Shown here: positions 10,939 to 21,733 of the stretch, one piece after another
Layout of the letters: each line of letters opens with the position of its first letter
Numbering within the stretch: the stretch's first letter is position 1
Source of the DNA: Tetraselmis striata
Lineage: Eukaryota > Chlorophyta > Chlorodendrophyceae > Chlorodendrales > Chlorodendraceae
Assembly: GCA_006384855.1 (NCBI GenBank)
Contig: VCJN01002929.1
Span: forward strand, 62,001-126,000
Direction: 5' to 3'
DNA length: 64,000 nt
Position numbers and translations under genes: made by a program
Notes under the pieces: model-generated
The model's database searches: none
The model's input: only the letters and a program-made list of their open reading frames with translations
What the model was told of the DNA's origin: nothing

Positions 10939-13900
10939 TCAGGGGTTCTCCGGGTCGTACTCGTCGTTTGCGCCTGGCTCCGAGGGCCCGCGCCGGAGGA
11001 GGGGCCCGCGCCGGAGCCGTTGCTGCTCCCGGCCTGCATGGCCCCCCCCAACACGCGGCGGACTCAGTCATTGAGGCGGTGTTGCGGCAGAGGCCTAGTG
11101 GCTGAGTCAGTGGGGGGGGGGGGGCTTGGACAAGGGCAAAGCATCGCCCAGCCGACGGGGCACGGGGCCTTGCCGGTATGTGTATCAGCATTGGAATCGG
11201 AAAAAACTGCTTCCGTCCGAATGCAGTGCTCGAATGGATGAACCGGCAGGGAGGAAAGCGCAGCCCTGGCACACCTGCCCCAACCGTGACCACGCGATGG
11301 GGTCGCCGCCACTCATTCTTGTCTTTGAACGCCCCCCCCCCTCCACCCCCCTGCCTCTAAAACCCTGAGCCCCCCTTGGGCGAAGAGAGCACAGTCTCTT
11401 GTGTCTGGTAATGGGCTCCGGGTGCCATGAGACGCGGTCGCGAGACAATAGCGAATAAGAACCCACCGGTGTGCCTGTCCCATGTCCAATGCAGACGAAA
11501 CCACAGCGGAACTGTGGCAAAACCTCACAGCCACAACACACTGCCCCCTCCCCCACCCAACGGATTACCCACACATGGCCACACTGCCACACACCCAACA
11601 TAACCACATCAGCCACAACCACTTGTAGTTTGCATGCCATGAGCCCCGTTGGAAGCTCATTGTAAGGGTTCCTATACCCTATTCCCCATATGCCCCTTTA
11701 CCCCATGAGAGCCCTTACAATGAGCCTCAGATTGAGCCCGCATGCAACCCACAAGACCACCTGGCATAGCTCCGCCATAGTTTGGTCTGCGTTCGACCTC
11801 TGGCAGGCACAGCAGCGGGTTCTCATTCGAGATGGTCGTAATAATGCGTCAGCACCCGAAGAGGAAGACGAAACCGTGGCGAAAGTAAGGCAAATGTTCT
11901 TGTGGGTTTGCATGCCACCCCCCATGCCGGGCTTACGATAAGGGGCGGCTCTCATAGGCGCGCCGTGCCGACACCCGTGCAAACACAGCGCCGTATGTCT
12001 GACCCGATGGTGCAAGGCACCTCGCTGTTTTGGTGACCCGAGAGCCATATGTATTGGTGCCTAGTGGTTTTATCGGTGGCAGAGGCTGGGGGGCAGGGAG
12101 TCGCCGGAAGGGGTGGGGGGGGGGGGGCTCACCTCGGGCGGCGCGTCGCCCGGGCCGGAGGCCACCAGCGGCTGCGAAAAGGCCTGCTTGGCCTTGAACT
12201 GCTTCACGTGCTCCTCCCGCAGCGAGTCCAGCCGCCCGGTGACCTTCTGCAGGTGCTGTCTGCGGGGCGGTGCGGCGCCAGGGGCACCCGGGTGAGCGGC
12301 CGCCACTTCTCTAATATTTGCACAGCTTGTAATATAAAGGCAGCACCTGTGCACCCAAGTAGCGCATAGTGCACAATCACACATGCCATACACGTTGTAC
12401 CTGAATATACATACATCTTAGATAGCATGTATATGATCGAATTATATACATATATAAATGATATATAATTGATATATATATATATATGTATGAAAGTGAT
12501 ATATATACATACATATATATCACACTTTCATACATATACATATATATACATACATATAACTAAATACATAAGTAAAAACACACAGATAAAACACAATAAA
12601 TATACATGATTAGATTACATACATGCTATCTAAGATACGTGCTTGTCTTTTGTACGGGTACCGAGAAACCTTACATTACCAGCTTCAGATTGGGCTTGCA
12701 TTTGCAGCCTATATGAACATTCGCCACAGTTTAGCTATGAGTCCGTTTACCATTGACCCCAGGCAGCCAGGGCGGGTTCATATCCCCCGCAGTGTTATGT
12801 GCGCGGTGCGCAGCGAATTGCGCAAGAGAGGGAAATGAGTGTGCTAGCCCTGGCAGCTGGAGAGGTGCTAAACAATGAACATTTTCTTCGCCAGTCACAA
12901 CATGCTGGAAACTGCGGGCCCCGCTATGAGCCTGCGGTGGTTCCTTGGGGATAGCTGTGCTGGAGCGGTGGTGGTGGTGGTCGTGCGGGGTGGTGGGGGG
13001 AGGGGGGGAGGGGGGGGGGGGGGGGGGGGGGGCGCACTTGGACAGCTGCAGCTTGCCATGCGCGTCCTTGATGCCCTTCTCCTGCTCCTCCACCGCCACC
13101 TTGAGCGCGCTGATCACCGCTTGCCGGCCCGCCACCTCCGCCACCAGCGCGTCGGTGTACTGCTGCAGCGGCCCCTTCGCCTTCGCGAGCTCCGAGATGG
13201 TGCCGTCGTTCTCCAGGCCCTGCAGCCCACACGGGGCATCAGCGCCCGCGGACAGCAGCCGGACCCAAGGCAAAGGGCACGGTGCGGGTGACGCGCTGCC
13301 ACGCACTTTGCGGCAGACGGAGCTGAGCGCCAGCAGCAGCTTGTTGCTCTGGACCTCCGCCTTGCTGACGACCGCGTACGTGGACGCCATCGGCTGCAGC
13401 CGCTTGTCCAGCACGGGGTCGCGCGGCGAGGGCGGCGGCATGTCCTGGTCGCCGGACGTCTTGGGCCGCTTGGCGGCGGGGGCGCGCTCCGCGCCGCCCC
13501 TCGCTGGCGCCGGCAGCAGCGCGTGCAGCTGCTTGATGGTGTTGGGGCTGTACACCCGCCGCTCCCCCCACACGTCCACCAGCCTGCGCCGCCCGACACA
13601 GCCCCAGCGGCACTCAGGCCAGGCCCGGTGCGCACACAGCGGCGCAACACTCCTCGCAGCCCCATGCAGCGGCGCCCCGTGCCCCTCGGGGCCGGCGACG
13701 TCCGCACCGCTGAGTTGTGCTCCAAGCCCCCCTAGAGACGCCCCGCCGCAGGGTGGGCGCTCACCGCTTGGCCTTCTCGATGTCCTTGGCCACACCCGGC
13801 CCGCTGAATCGCCTTGAGCGCCCGCGGCAGAACGCGGTAGAACTCGCCGGCCAGCTCGGGCGCCTTTTTGCGCCCGTTCTGTAGCATGTCGTTGGCGAGG

Positions 13901-14244
13901 TACAGGAAGGACAGCCGCTTCTCTGCCGTGGCCTGGAAGGCGCAATCAGAGGGGTCAGCGATGTCCCCCTCCTCTCCCCCCAGCCCAAACCCACTTAGCC
14001 TCTCTTCCCGCATGTGCCCAAATCAGCAACCAATCAGGGGAACGCGTAAAGACGGGAAAGGCGCAGGCTAGAGGGCGATGCTGCAGGCGCTCACCGCTTG
14101 GAACTGCACGTCCCAGGTGGCCACCACCTTCTTGAGCTCCGTCTTGAAGAACATGCACCACTTGGAGAGCGTCTCGATGCCCTGCTGCGTCGGCGCCAGC
14201 TGCTGCAGCTTCTGGGCGAACTGTTCCGTATCAAACAGCGCCAT
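10939..14244 (-). CDS. RPRD1-like protein with a CTD-interacting domain (frame broken once or twice)
   Basis: Exons (minus): 14244-14095, 13932-13765, 13583-13307, 13219-13038, 12259-12133, and a probable last exon 11033-10939. RPRD/Rtt103-type proteins bind the phosphorylated C-terminal domain of RNA polymerase II in the nucleus. The start is the ATG giving MALFDTEQFAQKLQQLAPTQ. The CID core RLSFLYLANDMLQNGRKKAP matches the hallmark FLYLAND motif. After it, VAKDIEKAKR then LVDVWGERRVYSPNTIKQL continue the domain, followed by a coiled coil (LENDGTISELAKAKGPLQQY), as in RPRD1. Exon 2 holds one base too many in a GGG triplet (plus-strand C run 13795-13797); with it the CID frame breaks. The last exon would end in NDEYDPENP but is also out of phase by one base. 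A long uninterrupted open frame over exons 3-4 is a shadow. Family is certain, exact C-terminus is not. Confidence 0.8.
12414..12636. repeat. AT-rich inverted-repeat element (cruciform or MITE)
   Basis: The outer arms are ATCTTAGATAGCATGTAT at about 12415-12432 and its reverse complement at 12619-12636. Inside, GTATGAAAGTGATATATA at 12488-12506 pairs with a complementary block ending near 12534. The whole ~220 bp is TA/CATA-rich. It lies in the last intron of the RPRD-like gene. It could be a small MITE or a cruciform-prone AT island. Confidence 0.55.
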
Positions 14245-15107
14245 GGTGCCGGGTAACCCTGGCAGCCTGGATGGAAACTTGCGCTACGCGAGGGCTGTGT
14301 GAGGGTGGGTGGCGGACCGGGGGCGATTAAGGGATGTCTATATAGGATACACGTGTGCGATACTTATCGGCGGCTCGGCGGCGCGCTGCAGTGTGGTGTC
14401 CCTTTGCGCGCTGCTGTGCCGGGGGTAGCCCGCCTATTCGCGCATCATCGAGTAGAAATCTGAGCCCCAAATCACCAGCGTCCGGCGATCCGGCGTGGGA
14501 TGGCCGCGGCCGCTGATGGCACGTGCTGCGGGGAGAGCCTGCCGTCGGGCCGCCTATTCGCGCGGAGTTCGCCGCCGCGCTAATCTTTTGCGACGGTTGG
14601 CCGAGCGGGTGGTTCCCCAAACAACTGCGTTGGCAACGTGCAGCGGCGTGGGCTGCAGCGGGTAGAAAGTGCTCAGTTGGTGGTGCTGTGGCACAGTGGT
14701 GCAGCTTTGCAGTTGGGCCGGGGAGTGGAAGCACTCTTTCAGGCACCCCAGGCATAGGTTGAAAGCAGCGCATCACGCCGACCGGCTCGCATATCCGCCG
14801 CGCTGTCGTCGTCACCCGTACCGTAAAATGCCGACGTAACGGTACATAGCGAAAATACGGAGTCGCGCTACTATCGATGGGTGCTGATCAGCTGATGTCA
14901 CTAACCCGCCGCGCGCCCGGCCAGCCGACGCACTTTCGGCGTGTTTTGAATTTAGCGAAAACCCAAATCTATTTCTATTCGGATCACAGGCACCTGAACC
15001 GGTATATTGAAGCGGTAGTAAATAATTAAAGGACCACAATCTCACATGGTCACATAGCACATGTAAATATTAATGCATGGAGATGTATCCCATCCTCAAT
15101 AATAAAA
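14245..15107. other. Intergenic DNA upstream of the RPRD-like gene
   Basis: 14245-14820 is GC-rich and would contain the promoter of the minus-strand RPRD-like gene. I recognise no TATA box or other defined element. A short direct repeat (CGCCTATTCGCGC) occurs at about 14430 and 14550. 14830-15100 is AT-richer and without features. Confidence 0.3.
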
Positions 15108-15110
15108 TAA

Positions 15111-17548
15111 GGCCAGTCAGAATTCATCATGTCCCGTTTTAGGGCTCTCCCCCCTCGTCCGATTTGCCCCCCCCTCTAGATGTTTCGTAGCTGACCAATG
15201 TCCTGTGTAAAGTCATAGTACCATCACGACTAACAAAGGGGAAAGGGGCACAATGGCCTCTATATTGTGTGTGCATCATGATTTTGTGCATGAGGTTGTG
15301 CATGCATGTACACCACAGGAACCAACATTACATAGCACAGAACACAACATTACAATTTTACTTCACAAGTAATCATATTGGCATCATGTGGTTGTTGGTG
15401 GGGCGCTGAACGCCTGGGCGGTATGTGCTAGACAGCTGGTTGGCTGAATGGTTAGCAACTGTTGCATCGCGCCTTCTCTGACACTCCACCTCATGCAACT
15501 TATGTTTGCCATTTTTCTTCCATCTCACCAAAAACTTCTCACTATTGTCCACGCATGTCTGGCACATAAACAACAATGCCTTACACACGGTGGACATCTC
15601 TTGAAGCCTCCGTCTTGGTCCCCAGATTCACCTGCATGCACAAGCTGCATAGAGCATAGGGTCTACACCGATGTCTGCCTCCACATGTTGGTCGCAGCTC
15701 AGCTCGCCATCACATACATATGCTTTGTACATGTGGTAATCTGGATCCAAGGGCTGCATGCCACAGGTATATGTGGATGATGACATGGAATCATGCAGCG
15801 CTTGAGTGGCCATTGTCTTGCAAATGGCATATGATCTATACTCAATCTTCACATTCTATCGTAACACAGCCATGTAGGTATGTGCATAGTTACATAGCAT
15901 ATACACATGCATGTGGCGTCATCTTCAACATTGAATGGAGCAGTTGGCTTTATGTTGATAAGCGCCTTTTTGGAGTATATGCACTTCCTGCATCATGCCT
16001 CATTGCATAGCACATGCCTCATGATGTTGGCAGCCTAATTGCCAATACTGAGGGCAAATTGAAATTGATTTGCTGACAACGTGCTGACTACTTGCTGCTC
16101 TCCACTGCCCAAGTCGAATCGCTTTTAGGATATGCTTTATTTAACCCCTGCGGGAACCCTAGGGACTGCGGATGGTGCAGCTTCCGGCCTTCCTCCTTTT
16201 TGCCCGCGCCCCTCCTCCTTCGTCCTCGCCGCTTGATATTGCCCCCCCCCCCCCCCCCCCCCACTGCCGTAGCGGGGGTATTGTGTATGGCGATCGGCGG
16301 AAGCGTGTATGTTAACATTGGGTGTGCGTGTGAGGTTTGTGGGGGTACTGAAAGCCACTCATCGTGTTAAGAATATTACTCAACATGGACATGATCGGGT
16401 CACTTGTAGCGGCTACCGCCTCCGCACGATTAGCATCAGCAAAATTTGCTCGACCACGCCCCCTTCCATTCCGAGGAGCGGCACGGGGTTGTTGTGCAGG
16501 CGCGGGGCGGGGTGCCCGACGAGTCTTGGCGCGCGGAATCTTGACGGGCTGGTGTGCATCTGTGAAAAGCTGGGCCATATATACGCGGCGAGGGTCATGT
16601 AATGCGCCCTAGTCTCTCTATCCTCTGTTGAGTCATCATCTTCGAAAGGTACAGTCTTTGGGATGATGGGCAGAGGCATTGGCATCTAGGTGTGCATCTT
16701 GTTGTGGTAGACACCATCCGGCATGCGGAGAGGCTTGAACAACTGAACTTGCAGGGCCTTGCAGTCACATTCTTTCCCAGGGGTTGTTTGAAAAACTGGT
16801 TTTGAACGGTTTTAGCGCTCGCCATAGTAGCGAAGGGCGCCATAACTGTAGCGCGGGCGCGATGGACCTCCTCCCGCGTGGTTACTTCGAACATGAAGTG
16901 CCGTGTCGGTGTGTCCTCCATCACATCCCACACTTTGCGCCGCAACATGCAGTTTGCTCCGAGGCTACTACCCATGTCCCATGGGCCGCCGCCTCTTCAA
17001 TCCGCCCAGACTCTGTCCGGTAGTCCTCGTGCTCCACTACCACCATTGTCACGGACTCCACGAGCTCAAACCGAAGTTGGGTGTCTATCTCTTTCGCAAA
17101 GTGCTCTATCAGTTTGTAGTAGGCGTGTCCCCGCTGCCAATCCTTAGAGCGATAGAGGTCTAGAGGATACAGTTGAGGCCTATCTATCTACCGCCCCTGG
17201 TCATGCCCACCTTCACAAAGATTTTATCATTGTGTCGCCATTATTGTGCCGAACCGTCACCTCGCTAGCGGCGCCGGGTCGGTGGTTGGCGCTTAACAGT
17301 GATGGTGCGCAGCACGCGCCCACCGTCACACGGCATGCACTAGCCACCGCAGCTGCCGCAATGCGGCTTCGACGGTGTGTGATGCGCATGGTAGGGAAGG
17401 GAATGGTAGGGAAGTACTCCTTAAGTACTATGATTTATGTGCCAAATTATGTGCCACCTACAATGATTTCAGCCCCCCCCCCCCTTCTGATTTGAGCCAG
17501 ATTTTGCCATTTTGGACCTAAATAAGGGGACATGAATTCTGACTGGCC
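15111..17548. mobile_element. PIF/Harbinger-type DNA transposon, decayed, with TAA target duplication
   Basis: The left end GGCCAGTCAGAATTCA and the right end are reverse complements over about 23 bases, with a 2-base gap. The 3-bp TAA at 15108-15110 is repeated at 17549-17551. TIRs starting GGCC with a TWA duplication are typical of PIF/Harbinger elements. C runs lie ~55 bp inside the left end and ~70 bp inside the right end. No intact DDE transposase was found. The minus strand at 16312-16975 has overlapping broken frames including MTLAAYIWPSFSQMHT and an RGRGRANFADANRAE stretch, plausibly remains of the accessory protein. Length is 2438 bp. Confidence 0.65.
16312..16975 (-). pseudogene. 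Broken ORFs inside the Harbinger-type element
   Basis: Three overlapping minus-strand frames seem to trade coding character through this stretch, as expected of an ORF with indels. Readable parts include FMFEVTTREEVHRARATVMA, VPFEDDDSTEDRETRAHYM, FTDAHQPVKIPRAKTRRAPR and a final SNILNTMSGF. A basic, Arg/Gly-rich C-terminal half suggests a nucleic-acid-binding accessory protein. I do not recognise a named domain. Confidence 0.35.
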
Positions 17549-17551
17549 TAA

Positions 17552-18325
17552 TCTTATAGCGACGGCCTATAGCTGGTTTATTTCCGGAAATTTATTCTGA
17601 GGGGGGGGAACTTTTTAAAAACAAACAATTATAGGAAAAATTTTCATGGAAATTTTGAAAATTTATTCAGGGCGGGGCGCCCGGGGCCCAAGGCCCAAGG
17701 GGCGGGGGGGGGGGGGGGGGGGGGGGGTAAGCTACTCCACAACCTCTAATCCTTACTTATCTTCATCCAAGCTAGAGGCGGGCGCAGCACCGGCCGCGAT
17801 GGCATCGGCGTCTTCAATGGCCGCAGCGAGGGCATCATCCAGCATGTTGATCACTTCCTCATCATCGTTCTCCAGCAAGCGCATGTTCACGTAGCAGTAC
17901 AATAACTTCACAACACGCTTACCTGGGGACCTACTGCGGACCTGCTCGCGCAGATCGGTCGTCTCCGGCCTCCAATTGGCACGGGATCGCGCACTGTCGT
18001 CACCTTGGCGGTGCCAAATGGCCAGTAGCGACTACAGGTAGCCCGGTCCGCGCTGTCTATAACTACGACTTCACTGTCCCGCGAGTACGGGCCGCGACTC
18101 CGAGAGGCCGCGATACGGTGTGATGTACTGAAACGAATATATTTTCAATATATTTTCTTAACACAGGGAAAATATATTATTGAGGGGTGAAAAATTTTCG
18201 AAAATTTTTTCTGGAGGAAAAAATAAAAAAAATTCCGGACCAGGTATATAGCGACCATATAGCGACGATATGATTATTGGCAATCGTACTGTAGTTACAT
18301 TTTAGTATATATGAGGTCTGCGGGG
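17552..18325. other. Intergenic DNA with a G run and AT-rich tracts
   Basis: A G run lies at about 17704-17727. A short plus-strand open frame after it (SKLEAGAAPAAMASASSMAA) is alanine-rich and unsupported. 18130-18235 is strongly AT-rich with repeated AATATATT/AAAATTTT pieces. No gene is supported. Confidence 0.35.
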
Positions 18326-18351
18326 TTTCAAAGTTGAGTCTGGTTTTGCCA
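18326..18351 (-). repeat. B2 repeat, 3' terminus of the recombinase element
   Basis: TTTCAAAGTTGAGTCTGG and the following TTTTGCCA match 18631-18656 with one difference. This is the outer 3' end of the element. Confidence 0.7.
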
Positions 18352-18443
18352 AAAAAGTCGCGCAGGCTTTTTTACATAGTCAAGAGCCGAAATTGGCAGG
18401 ATGGTTTAGCGAAAGCGTGGAGGGAAAACGGAGTCAGGGGGGG

Positions 18444-18630
18444 CGCTGCGTGGAACGCAGCGAAAACTGGAAGATGGCAGGCTCAGCTGTTCTAGCTGCT
18501 TTTATATCTACTCGTGCTGCACCCAAAAAGGGCGCAACAACAGATGCCTAGTTCCCGTACCACTGAGCAGCACTTGCTGCTGAAAAGCGGTTCGGTCAAG
18601 GGAGGAAACCCCATAAACTAGTTTAAAACA
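18444..18630 (-). repeat. A2 internal direct repeat (187 bp)
   Basis: Near-identical to 21347-21533 in the same orientation. It includes AAAACTGGAAGATGGCAGGC and ends in CTAGTTTAAAACA. It directly abuts B1 and is separated from B2 by 92 bp. Confidence 0.8.
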
Positions 18631-18656
18631 TTTCAAAGTTCAGTCTGGTTTTGCCA
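18631..18656 (-). repeat. B1 internal repeat
   Basis: A 26-bp direct copy of B2, lying between the recombinase stop and A2. The B1/A2 junction reproduces the junction expected from a circularised element. Confidence 0.7.
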
Positions 18657-18709
18657 GTTTTGAGCGAACGGAGAGAGCGGTGGATTGACGGAGAAGAGGT
18701 AGCGCCAAG

Positions 18710-20216
18710 TCATAAAGGAGGCACTGGGAAGGCCACCGCTGCGGAGTCCTGTTGGACTTGGAAGTGGCGTAGGGGGGCGATGTGTCCAAAGAAGAACCAT
18801 GCGCCAGGTGAAGGAAGAACGTTGGGGTCGATGTAGTCCAGAACGACGTCAGAGTTAGTGGCCCAACCGCCTTGGTAGCGAATGTGGGACAATGGCACAC
18901 CGATGGCGTTCGCTGCAGAGGCTGCGCCTTTGCGAAGACTGTGCGAGGTCCAGGAGGTGCCAGCAGGGGGGGGCAGCGTTGACCAGACGGATGGCTGTGG
19001 ACAGCCAGTCTGACATTGTAGCCGCAGTCCAAGGTTTTGACTGCTCATCCGAACTGACAGCCCAGAAGTTTGACACAGCCAAGCCAACAGTAACCAGGGG
19101 GACTGACTGGACGTGGTCGAGGAAGTGGTGCAGGAGACGGGCTACTCGGGGGTGCTCTGACACTGGGAGGAGAAGTACGCGTAGGTCGTCGGATCCGTGT
19201 CGACCAGCGCGACCCTTCTCTCGGTACGCTTGCAGGGTGATGTTGTAGTCGTCGACATGCACGTCTCGCACTCGACATGACACGCCAGTAAGGCCCCTGG
19301 CAAAGAACATAAAGTTGACAACCGAGGCCAGGAGGGCTCGGAAGTCGTGGTGGTACTCTGGGTAGGGAGCAGACACAATCAGCTCGGCCTTTGTGACGAA
19401 GCGGTAAGCTACATCCGCAGGTAGAGGGACACGCAAAGGGGCAGCGTCCAGTCGGCGCTGACGCAGCATCAGCCCACGCCTTGCTGAAGTTAGGTGTAGG
19501 CTGTCCTTGGCGATTGGGTCGAGGTTGTGTAGCTCGAAGAACGTGTTGATTGCATACATGTAAGGTTGCAGCGACTAAGCTGCGATGTGCCCCCGCTCGC
19601 CGATCCAGGCAACATACCGAACGACAGTAGCAGTAGTCGCCTCCAGCGGGCTGATGTTCTCGGAGTCGTGGCAGAACTCCGCGAACTGAGACAGCCGGCC
19701 GGCGTAGCTCTTGAGTGTCTGAGCGCTGAGAGAGCTGGAGAGTAGGTCGAGCGTCCGCTGGCCCAGCTCGTCTGAGCCGAACGCGTCCTGCAGCCTAGAT
19801 CGCAATGAAGCAGCCAAGGGAGCGACAGCTTCGGGCTCGTCAATCACGTAAGTGCGTCGTTTTACTGACAGAGTTCCACCGGTACGACTACTGTTCGCAA
19901 AGTACTCGGCAACAGCAGTTAGGTTCCCGGCGGTTGGCCGGTAGCTGCTGGACGGGCTTGCAGTAGCATCGGTACGGGTTTGCGGGGCTAGGTTCAGGTA
20001 AGAGGGCCGCCCCGCGCGCCCTTCGCGCTCGTAGCGCCTGTCACGCGCGTAACGTGCCCGCGCGAAACTTGGTCGTTGCGAACCAGTTGTAACACGTAGT
20101 GTAACAACCGACGGACGCAGTGATGGAATGGTACGGGAGGCGGTTAGTTGAGCCGCCATGTGCAGGTGTGCGGATGGTTGAGCCGCACTCGGCTGTAGCT
20201 GTAAGAAGCGCCGCAC
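18710..20216 (-). pseudogene. Tyrosine recombinase of the DIRS/PAT type, interrupted
   Basis: This is the integrase of the surrounding element. A first half (20216-19578) ends at an in-frame TAG (19575-19577), after which the same frame continues directly with LQPYMYAINTFFELHN, the usual N-terminal SAM-like core. The first catalytic Arg is probably in FARGLTGVSCRVRDVHV. The frame shifts at the run of eight G at 18966-18973. One base fewer would join LVNAAPP to AGTSWTSHSLRKG, which carries the H-x-x-R pair. YQGGWATNSDVVLDYID then supplies the final Trp/His position and the nucleophile Tyr. All catalytic motifs are therefore visible. The defects are one nonsense codon and one homopolymer indel. 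Confidence 0.8.
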
Positions 20217-20522
20217 CGAGGAAGGTCTAAAGGAAGTCTGTAAGGTGGGGGGGGGGGGGGGTCAGGTCCTGAGACGGGGCGCTCATCTCGCCGTTGAGCT
20301 GCAAGCGTGCGTCTTGCGGCGGTCACCGAAAGGTGGCCTCGCAAAGCTCCAGCAGCTCCGACGAAAGGCGCCCCACACCGTCACTCGTGCTCACCTCGAG
20401 GCCACGCCGCGTCCACCGCCACGTCCTCGCCCACGCCCGCGACCTGCAGCTGCAACCGACACTCGAGCAGTAGCGGTCGCCTTCGCGCTGCTGGCAACGG
20501 TCGCCTCGAAGACACGGCGCTC

Positions 20523-21233
20523 TTAGTCCCGCATGAGGTCCCCAAAAATCGCGGAACCCAGATGCTCCGAAGCAGGCTGAAAATGCTGGGCTCGCAGCAC
20601 ATCCAGAACACCTTGGTCACCGTGCACACGCTTGATCTCATTTAGCCTCCGCAGGAAGGCCAAACGAAACCGAAACGTCTTGTCGATGGCCTCGGCGTGG
20701 TTCTGAGCTCTCGCGAGGTAGGGGGTGAAGTCCTGGTTGGTGGCAGGGACGTAGGGCAGCAGCTCGTCGAGAGCCACGAAAAGCGCGGCCATGTGGGACC
20801 CGAAACACGACATCCACAAATACTCCTCCTAGGCCGGCAGACGCCGGTCATCCTGCTTGAGGTACTCGTTCGTTAGGTCGGTGCTCAGGGGGAAGAGTCC
20901 AAGCACTCGGCTGACCGATCGAACGGCCTCGTAACCAGACTCTGCTCGCTGCAGTAGTTCTGGCACCGCGAGGTAGTCATCCTCGGCACTCACGGATTTT
21001 GCTCCGACACGGCCGCTCTGGGCCAGCTCTAGCAAGTCGGGGCGCTCTGCGGCTTCCCCGCTGCCTGTCGGCTGTCCCGCGATGCGCTGCCTGAAGCCGG
21101 AGCCATGTGCCCCTTCTCCATCAACAACGCGCTCACGAGCCGTCAATTGAGCTACATCTGTAGCCAGTGCCCGCACATCTGCTTGCAGCGACTTTAGCGT
21201 CGGCTCAGCGATGAGTTCTTCTCCATCCGACAT
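20523..21233 (-). pseudogene. Gag-like coiled-coil ORF of the recombinase element, one internal TAG
   Basis: Starts with ATG as MSDGEELIAEPTLKSLQAD, a predicted coiled coil. It is interrupted by TAG at 20829-20831 in the same frame, then continues EEYLWMSCFGSHMAALFVAL to TAA at 20523. Total is about 236 codons. It precedes the recombinase by ~300 bp, the position gag occupies in PAT/Ngaro elements. No zinc knuckle was seen. I infer a gag role from order and character only. Confidence 0.5.
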
Positions 21234-21346
21234 GGTAACGCACGGACGTACGGACGAGAATATCACACTCGGATGGCGAGCCGGGTGTGGTCTTGAACAA
21301 CATGGGGTGACCTTGCTCGCAACTGGTTACGAGACAGTTTTTACAT

Positions 21347-21533
21347 CGCTGCGTTGAACGCAACGAAAACTGGAAGATGGCAGGCTCAGCTGTTCTAGCT
21401 GCTTTTATATCTATTCGTGCCGCACCCAAAAAGGGCGCAACAACAGATGCCTAGTTCCCGTACCACTGAGCAGCACTTGTAGCTGAAAAGCGGTTAGGTC
21501 AAGGGAGGAAACCCCATAAACTAGTTTAAAACA
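21347..21533 (-). repeat. A1 repeat, 5' terminus of the recombinase element
   Basis: 187-bp direct copy of A2. Its outer edge at 21533 coincides exactly with the A2/B1 junction coordinate in the internal copy, which fixes the element's 5' end. Confidence 0.8.
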
Positions 21534-21733
21534 AATCCCACTCCGTAAAAATATGAGGACCAAGCCCACTCCGCCATCCAGTAGCGATCACGCGCTACCC
21601 CTACGAGTACAAGGTGTCGATTAATAGAATATTTAAATAAACACATAATAATGTTATTGTTAGTCCCTCTGGGCTCTAGCGCACACGAAGCCGGTAGTGA
21701 GCCAAAATACAGGTACAGGGTACAGGTACCGAC

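Larger units (their letters stand above)
18326..21533 (-). mobile_element. PAT/Ngaro-like tyrosine-recombinase element with split direct repeats, no RT
   Basis: Reading the minus strand 5' to 3', the order is A1 (21533-21347), gag-like ORF, recombinase ORF, B1 (18656-18631), A2 (18630-18444), then B2 (18351-18326). A1 and A2 are 187-bp direct copies with a handful of differences. B1 and B2 are 26-bp copies with one mismatch. B1 abuts A2 exactly where joining the two element ends would place B2 against A1, which is the diagnostic logic of split direct repeats in PAT/Ngaro DIRS-order elements. At 3208 bp with ~2.3 kb coding there is no room for reverse transcriptase/RNase H. Each ORF has an in-frame TAG, and the recombinase also has a shift at an 8-base G run. 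Confidence 0.8.

Noticed and set aside
12731..13945. A single 404-residue minus-strand open frame
   Set aside because: It runs through C runs and splice sites in a different frame from the conserved CID exons. The spliced model matches RPRD proteins.
18710..21233. TAG reassigned as a sense codon, because both ORFs of the recombinase element contain in-frame TAG
   Set aside because: YIPF5, the four-repeat gene, the transporter and the 28-kb gene all end naturally at TAG, so TAG is a normal stop here. The element is simply decaying.
18444..21533. 187-bp direct repeats as LTRs of an LTR retrotransposon
   Set aside because: No TG...CA ends, no reverse transcriptase and no target duplication. 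The extra B repeats and the recombinase fit split direct repeats.
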